Assembly (NCBI GenBank): GCA_964035545.1
Contig: OZ037766.1
Coordinates: 11,851,722-11,915,721 of the forward strand
DNA length: 64,000 nucleotides
Reading direction: 5' to 3'
Origin: Bugula neritina
Lineage: Eukaryota; Bryozoa; Gymnolaemata; Cheilostomatida; Bugulidae
The first letter of the stretch is position 1, and every line of letters begins with the position of its first letter. Under the pieces are notes generated by a model. The model was not told the origin of the DNA and ran no database searches. It saw only the letters and a list, made by a program, of their open reading frames with translations. This document shows positions 58,270 through 64,000 of the stretch, one piece after another. The position numbers and the translations under genes were made by a program.

Positions 58270-61200
58270 CTATAAATTACTTCCATTCGTAACATTAATA
58301 ACATATTCTATACATTTCTCTGCAGTTATCAACTCCTTTTTCAGCTCTGCTACCTAAAACAAATAATATGTAATAATTAATTGACACGTATGACTTAGTC
58401 ACATGATCTACAATGTCTACACCGTGTTCATCTATTTTATTTGCTGATAATCTTGGAAGATATTTGACTTTACAGTGCAGCTACTGTTTGCCCACAACCG
58501 AGACTGTACCTTGCTGTTATGGAACTGAAGGTCTGCACCATCCAGAGATGTCTGATCTAGTCGGAGAGTTTCGTCGAGTAGCTGCCTCTGGGAGACGAGA
58601 AGTTTGTGTAATTTTCCGCTCATTTTTTCTATTTCTTCCTCACTCTGACTTCTAATGCTATCCTGAAATACATTGCTGTTTAGGACAATTTTTTATCACG
58701 ATACAAGAAATAAATATTATTACATTGTCAGATTGTTCATTCCAAACTTTATTACTTTGTTATTTTCAATTTTTACACTCAAGCTAATGAGGCTTAAAAT
58801 ACCAAGTGCAAGATATCTCTTTGAAAAACATCTTGAGAGTGATATTATTAAGCTGAGGCAATTCATTCAAGATTGGGAAACGCCCACTAAAACTTCCTTT
58901 TACTATATACATTTATTTCAGTATTATAAACAACATAAAGATTCCGTGACACATAAAATGATGAGGACTCACACTGAGATCAACCAGAACAGTGTAATTG
59001 GGCTGGAGGACTTCCAAGTTACACACACTGTTACTTTCATCTGGCATCTTATCAGCTTGTAAAGAGGTGAGACGGGCATCGTGTTCAATTAGGTGTAGAA
59101 CCTCCAACGGAATGCCTTGCCGCAGTGGACCAATGATGTATGCTGCATAATATCAGGAAGTATTTTGCAATCAACACTTCTCCAAATACAAACAGCGTAT
59201 TTGTTCAAATATGTCGCTGACATTTTCAAAACTTTTGGATAGTAACAATGATCACAATATAAATAATAATATTACAGCCATTATTACTGGGTCTAGTTTA
59301 ATAAACAGTTTAGCTATGATAGACGAACATCTTGAAAATCTCTTATCCATTCCAACCCAGTTGAACTAGATTAATGGTAAAAAATACATCACCTCAAGCT
59401 GTGACAAAATTAACAATAGACTAATCTTATAAATGAGGACGGCATTTACAGCTACTTATAAACGTTACAAAATAAAAAGTGAAGGTAAGTAACCAGATTG
59501 AGAGGACAGCTGGACAGCACTTTTTAGAAATTTAAAGTCTTAAATAACCTTTTATCAGTCATAACTATTTCAATAGCAGCCTATGCTAGCTTGTTTTGTT
59601 GTAATATCACAAGTTAATTCAAGAAACAACCTTCCAACAAGTAAAATAATAATTCAAGAAGGGTTACACAGAATGAATATACCATCTTACCTGTTCCAAC
59701 TCTTTTACTTTGATGCAACAAACCAAACTGTGCTTTGAAATTCTTTATTGAACTAGAAAGTTTGAACATCTTCTCAAAATCATCATTCAATGTATGATTT
59801 CTGAAAATCGACCACTACAAACGTAACCAGACAGTTGCATAATTATGAAGCGTTCAACACTGTTTTTTGTTTCAGATATAATTATATGAAAAAGTATCAA
59901 GTTATGCTAGTAAGACTACTTCAGAGTGAAAGGTTATAAGATACTTCATGAACATATGAGATACATGTGTGTATCAGTTAGTTGTGAACCAGTACCAGGT
60001 TTTATGATAATATTTTTTTCAATTTCATTTTATAACAGATTAAATTTCTGTTTTAAAAATTGATAAATGCAATTTTATAGCCAGAGATAAAATCGGAAAT
60101 TCAATTTAATACCGCTATTTGTTATCACTAGTAAAAAATTACCTAAATTAGTGTATACAACATTTCTTGATTTCTAGAAGGATGTGTAATAATGAAAATT
60201 TTAAAGATAATCTAACCATTGGGTCATCACTAAGTTTAATTACAATTTCATAATAATCATGACATATCACTAGGTACAGAGGAACTAAAATAAGGATGAT
60301 GCAGTAAATAGATTATTCTTTCCATGCAGAATGACGTCATTGTTTCCTTATTCACCTGTGCTTCTAAGCTTCTACACCCGGAAAAATTCTGTTATTGCTG
60401 CGTAATACTATAATATCCAACAGATAATCCACACTTATACTGATAAATGTTAATTTTCCACCAACTACACAGATTATAACATTTTAACAAAATCTCGTTG
60501 GTTAACATTCTACTCCTACGCAATTTGTAGTACAAAAATAGACAAACTAATATTAGCTGGTTTTAATTAACAGCTTTACTCAAATAACAAAATTTAATAG
60601 TGGAAAAACACATTATTTACTAAGAGTAACATCTTGGGAAGCAGTAAGCACAAATGAAAACATGTAAGTTTTTTTCCAGAGTAACAACACACTGTCAATA
60701 AGTTTAAGAAGAATGTTAAAAATGAGGTCAGGAATGTAACCATCAGCGACATTACACATGAAAACTGCATAGTCACGGTAACATATACAATAAATAGGCA
60801 CTGCTGTATTATTAATTAGAGCTTTAGAGCAAACTACAGCATGTAATGCTTGGCTCATCTTTACAAAATTAGGGTCAAGTGCTGTCTAACCCTTACTTTT
60901 GTTTAATTAAAAGTTTGAATGGTAAAAATAAATTTATAACAAGAGACTAAATATGATTATTGTGAATGGTGACTGGAAAATAAATCCTTATTTCCTGAAT
61001 ATAATATACTAATGAGAGCCAGCTGGTTATGACACATAAGGATTTCTACTGACAGCCACAACAGGTTCTTCCTTATACCTTACATAATAACCTAAAAATA
61101 TGTTATGTTCTAGCAGAATTTCACCACAGAGTTGAACAGCAGTAGCAGTATTCCACCTAATAACTACTATTATAAGTGTATTGATGTAGGTATTACAACT

Positions 61201-63449
61201 TTTCTAATTTTACTGTCTAATGGTCTATACCTGATCTGGTGAACTTGTAACATTGCCAATTTGTTTGTTCTCACTCAAGTAAAATATGCCAGTATTTTAC
61301 AAACAGCATGTTTACCAAATGCACTGACTTATACATTCGCTTTTCATCTGTTCAATGCTGCACATATAAATACTATCCAGAACGTAGAAAACAATTTAGC
61401 TGCATGAAAATATGTCAGGATAATACAGTTTCTTTCTATTGATAAAGTTTTTTACCAAATTATAAAAAGTTTAGTCTGCCAACTTGAAAACATTGTTACA
61501 TGAGAATGTATAAGTATTATACATTTATATATATTTATAAGTACTACACCTTTAGTATCATACCTCATGAGTAGAAGGAAATGATGCTACACATATAGAC
61601 GGAGCTTTGTTATGTAAGGGAAGCCGCTGGTACAGTTCCTCAGATAAATATGGCATAAAAGGTGACAGGCATTTAAGTGACATGTCCATAACTTTCACAG
61701 CCACGCTTAGTGCTATTTCTTTCTCTTGCGCTGTACCGTGCTGGAGCGTAGGTTTTGAGTATTCCTATAAGTTGTATAATCAAACATAATTTACCGTCAA
61801 AAAGAATTGCTATACAGATGAGCAGATACAGCAAATACTTGTATACCAGAATCTATGAATAGTCGGACATAATATTTACTTCCTGCCAACAATATAAATA
61901 CTGAAATAGATCTGTTAGAAACCAAGTCCAGGAATTCTTGAATAAAATAGAATAATTTTTTATTGTTTAAGCCCACGTTTCCATCAACCTACAGATTTGG
62001 TTTTTGCCACAGTCATTTTAAATGCACGCCCCCGTATATTACCATTTAGATAGAACAAATAGAACCCTATGATGAAAATATCAAATAATAACAAACTTTC
62101 CATGACAAGAACATCTGAGAAGGAAGAGTAAGGTGTCAATGAGCAGCCATGATTTATGGATATGCAAAATACAATTTTCTTATTTAAATGCATTCTACTC
62201 CTACAATATATAAACCGCCACCACAAATAGGTACCAGGGAGGTTAGTTTCTAAGCACATGCCAAAATAAATTCATAGGCACGGAATTATATTTGCATAAA
62301 CTGCCTAACTTCTGTCTACAGCAGCAGTTTCAAGGGAATGTTTACTTGAAAGCACACCACACATACATTATTGTGTGATAAATTTGGTAATATTCGATTG
62401 CTTGTAATTGTTTGTAATTGTGTAACATATTTGCTTTATTATGCAATAAACTAAATACTGTAATATGTCCAATAATATGCATATGGAATTTCTTTATAGT
62501 AATACATAAGTCTCCACAAATATGTCTGTGTATGTATGCATATATACACATATATGTATGTGTATGCACACATATGGAGACTTGTGTATTACTATAAAAT
62601 TTTCATGTACATCTTATTAGCCATATTACAACATTTAGTTTATTGCATAATATAGCAAATATATTAGACACTACTGAGCAATTCATATGATTGCATTACC
62701 AAATATATTGTTGAGAAATCAACTGCCCAATGCCGTTTAAGAGAGTACGTTATAACATCTAGGTTTGCCTTCGGAAAATGTTGGGCACACAACTCCGTCA
62801 GCTGAGCACATTTATCTAGAATCCAACAGTCTTTGGCAGACAGGTTGTTTACCTGCAAGCAACAAATAGTTGCTATAGGGTAGCAAAGTTCTTTCTTTTT
62901 CACCAGATTACATTTGGGTTCATTTATTTTTAGCATTGGAGCTAGTTTTATACAACCATCTGAGGAATGCAACATTTAATATTTCTGTTTAACGACTACG
63001 GTTTAAAATCTAAAGGAAATCTCCATTAATCAACTCTAACCAGTTATAACTCAGTCTACACTACACTATTCTACTGTACTATGTATAATAGCAAAGAAAA
63101 AGAAAAAAAAAATCGAATTTATCAACAAACAAAACTTTTTTGCAAAATTTAAAGTTAGACTGGGGCTAATTTTATTGTAAATTACCCAACATAACTCTCA
63201 CCACTATTACCTGCATAATTTATAGTAAATGATGAGCTTATGCTAAAGCCACCCACCATCAAGAACAAGCTTTAATGTACAGATAATAAAACTACGCTTT
63301 TATAACTTTTCTGAACAATACCTGATCGATGTTAGATGCTATAAAACCATTAGGGAAATAATTTTGATAAAATTTGAATATTTGCCATATCTTGTTACAC
63401 AAGCTCCTATATTCCACGAAGGTCTCCACTTCAAGATTTATAGATGCTC
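58270..63449 (-). CDS. Valyl-tRNA synthetase, C-terminal exons (gene continues or lies beyond right edge)
   Basis: Seven exons on the minus strand in matching phases: 63449-63322, 62852-62700, 61764-61564, 59814-59691, 59142-58973, 58662-58510 and 58353-58270 (TAG stop). All have GT/AG borders. The protein covers the end of the catalytic core (LEVETFVEYRSLCNKIWQ), the anticodon-binding helical domain (AKDCWILDKCAQLTEL, FSTIYL|EYSKPTLQHG, LSPFMPYLSEELYQRLP, KAPSICVASFPSTHE) and the C-terminal coiled-coil arm that contacts tRNA (EEEIEKMSGKLHKLLVSQ, VAELKKELITAEKC). Class I HIGH and KMSKS motifs would be in exons outside the window. It charges tRNA-Val; whether cytosolic (VARS1) or mitochondrial (VARS2) type is unclear, and the sequence is divergent. 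Introns hold a palindromic element and unit-like sequence. Confidence 0.88.
60613..60858 (-). CDS. Possible exon or relic in a VARS intron
   Basis: An open 81-codon stretch (SQALHAVVCSKALINNTA, then CRDYAVFMCNVADGY) with a start ATG preceded by TTTACAAAG. Composition is protein-like rather than repeat-like, but no family is recognised and splice borders are not convincing. Could be a relic of another gene or chance. The rest of 59815-61563 shows no gene apart from unit-like sequence near 59.93-60.45 kb. Confidence 0.25.
   Translation of the reverse strand: MSQALHAVVCSKALINNTAVPIYCICYRDYAVFMCNVADGYIPDLIFNILLKLIDSVLLLWKKTYMFSFVLTASQDVTLSK
62427..62662. mobile_element. MITE-like long palindrome in VARS intron
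   Basis: Inverted repeat of about 236 bp: atatttgc…tatgcaataaactaaat pairs with atttagtttattgcataata…gcaaatat, and further in, tagtaatacataagtctcc pairs with ggagacttgtgtattacta. The centre is a TATATACACATATATG tract. TA lies at both ends (…acaTAtttgc, gcaaaTAtatt), as in Tc1/mariner-type MITEs. Arms are about 85-90% paired by eye. No coding. Confidence 0.75.
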
Positions 63450-63906
63450 CTAAAAAATCCCACCAGATATCATTGCTGTTTCATCATATTGCTAACTTAC
63501 AAGCACCTGAAATGCTACAATATGCTGCAAACTAGTTCAAAAGCATTAGTGTAGCTTTCTAATTTTGGATTGGGTTGAACATTTTAAACATAACTTTGAA
63601 TTTTCTCCAGATGAACGATTCCTTGAAGTTCATTCAGCTAAGATGTACTCAACTGAGTACATCTTAGCTAATATGCACTGGCGTTCAGTTAATAAGGGTC
63701 AAAATTATTCATGCTGAAGTACTAACAAATTCCAAGTTGCAACAAGACTTGGCAACTATTTGCCGGTGTCAGTAAACTAATTGAATTTTGTTTAAGATAA
63801 CTAAAATGAGGTAATTTTATTCCGATGGCAGCAGCCAATATTATTGCTTAGTACTCAAGGTGCAGTACTAAGCATTAGATTCTTTAACATAATTGTGAAC
63901 ACGCTT
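63450..63906. other. Non-coding stretch upstream of the first visible VARS exon
   Basis: I see no exon with class I synthetase motifs here. It contains a perfect hairpin at 63636-63669 (AGCTAAGATGTACTCA, AC loop, then its complement) and a second at 63845-63874 (TGCTTAGTACT/AGTACTAAGCA, 8-nt loop). Probably intron. Confidence 0.6.
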
Positions 63907-64000
63907 AAAAAACTCACGCAAGTTTATAGTCGCTATCCCTGTGAGAAACCCCTGATGGAAAGGGTTTTTGTTAAAGGGGCTAAGGACTTATTTAAATGAG
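63907..64000 (-). mobile_element. tRNA-derived SINE, reverse copy cut by window edge
   Basis: The last 94 bases are the reverse complement of the SINE 3' half (ctcattta, then aggggtttctcacagggat, ending gagttttttaag). This independent insertion near the VARS gene shows that the element is a dispersed family, not only part of the segmental duplication. Confidence 0.85.

Larger units (their letters stand above)
53211..60450. repeat. Divergent fourth copy, probably the source locus
   Basis: Order and sequence match the other units but with many more differences. The copied block here contains intact exons of an unrecognised gene and then real VARS exons (58270-59814) that are missing from the other units. 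Unit-like sequence resumes inside the VARS intron: 59,930-60,000 matches the gagagtaaaaagttataaaatg to gtgaaccagtag stretch of other units, and 60,325-60,447 matches the ttccatgca to gctgcgtaat stretch. The simplest reading is that the array arose from this locus with the VARS exons deleted. From 53,211 to 55,626 I see no gene; a C-run lies at 53813-53832 and an ATTACC/CATCAC microsatellite near 54285-54320. Confidence 0.7.

Overview
This is animal (eukaryotic) nuclear DNA: AT-rich, with spliced genes, tRNA-derived SINEs, a LINE with a coiled-coil ORF1 and an endonuclease/RT ORF2, and LTR retrotransposons of Gypsy type. Nothing bacterial is visible. The species cannot be fixed from the sequence. 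An invertebrate is most likely, because the SINE core and the Gypsy and LINE types fit one, but this is inference.

Layout. From 1 to about 58.2 kb the window is a tandem segmental duplication. Four units begin near 1, 22.33, 45.12 and 53.21 kb. Inside the first three, a block of about 3.1 kb is itself tandemly repeated (starts near 1.82, 4.91, 11.48, 24.74, 27.79, 41.63 and 46.62 kb), joined at a shared TTTGTTGACA-type sequence. The right-most unit (53.2-60.4 kb) looks like the source. It carries open, correctly spliced exons of an unrecognised minus-strand gene (55627-57735) and runs into the 3' end of a valyl-tRNA synthetase gene on the minus strand (exons from 63449 down to the stop at 58270). 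The copied units hold broken versions of the unrecognised exons, a piece of a VARS intron, and on the plus strand broken 3' exons of a PDE12-like 2',5'-phosphodiesterase gene (near 20.1-21.2, 43.7-44.0 and 49.7-52.1 kb).

Mobile DNA sits on this scaffold. A 3.5-kb LTR element (6600-10115, TSD AGAAC) codes only Gag and protease and has a strictly 24-nt-periodic array of six hairpins. A LINE occurs at the same site in units 1 and 2 (11.53-16.88 and 27.84-38.84 kb), so it predates the unit duplication. The unit 1 copy was later hit by a composite LTR insertion (13352-15956). The unit 2 copy was hit by a very young Gypsy element (28943-35850) whose LTRs differ at one base in 306. That Gypsy copy is nonetheless defective: it has two TAG stops, a frame break and no RNase H segment. 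It also carries an extra zinc-finger ORF in the env position, preceded by a phase-compatible splice acceptor. tRNA-derived SINEs lie at 4.17, 10.74 and 27.05 kb, and in reverse at the right edge.

Only the VARS exons and the neighbouring unrecognised exons look like functioning host coding sequence. The main interest is the history of the duplication array (gene fragments, mosaic indels, template-switch palindromes) and two retroelement features: the periodic hairpin array and the spliced zinc-finger accessory ORF.
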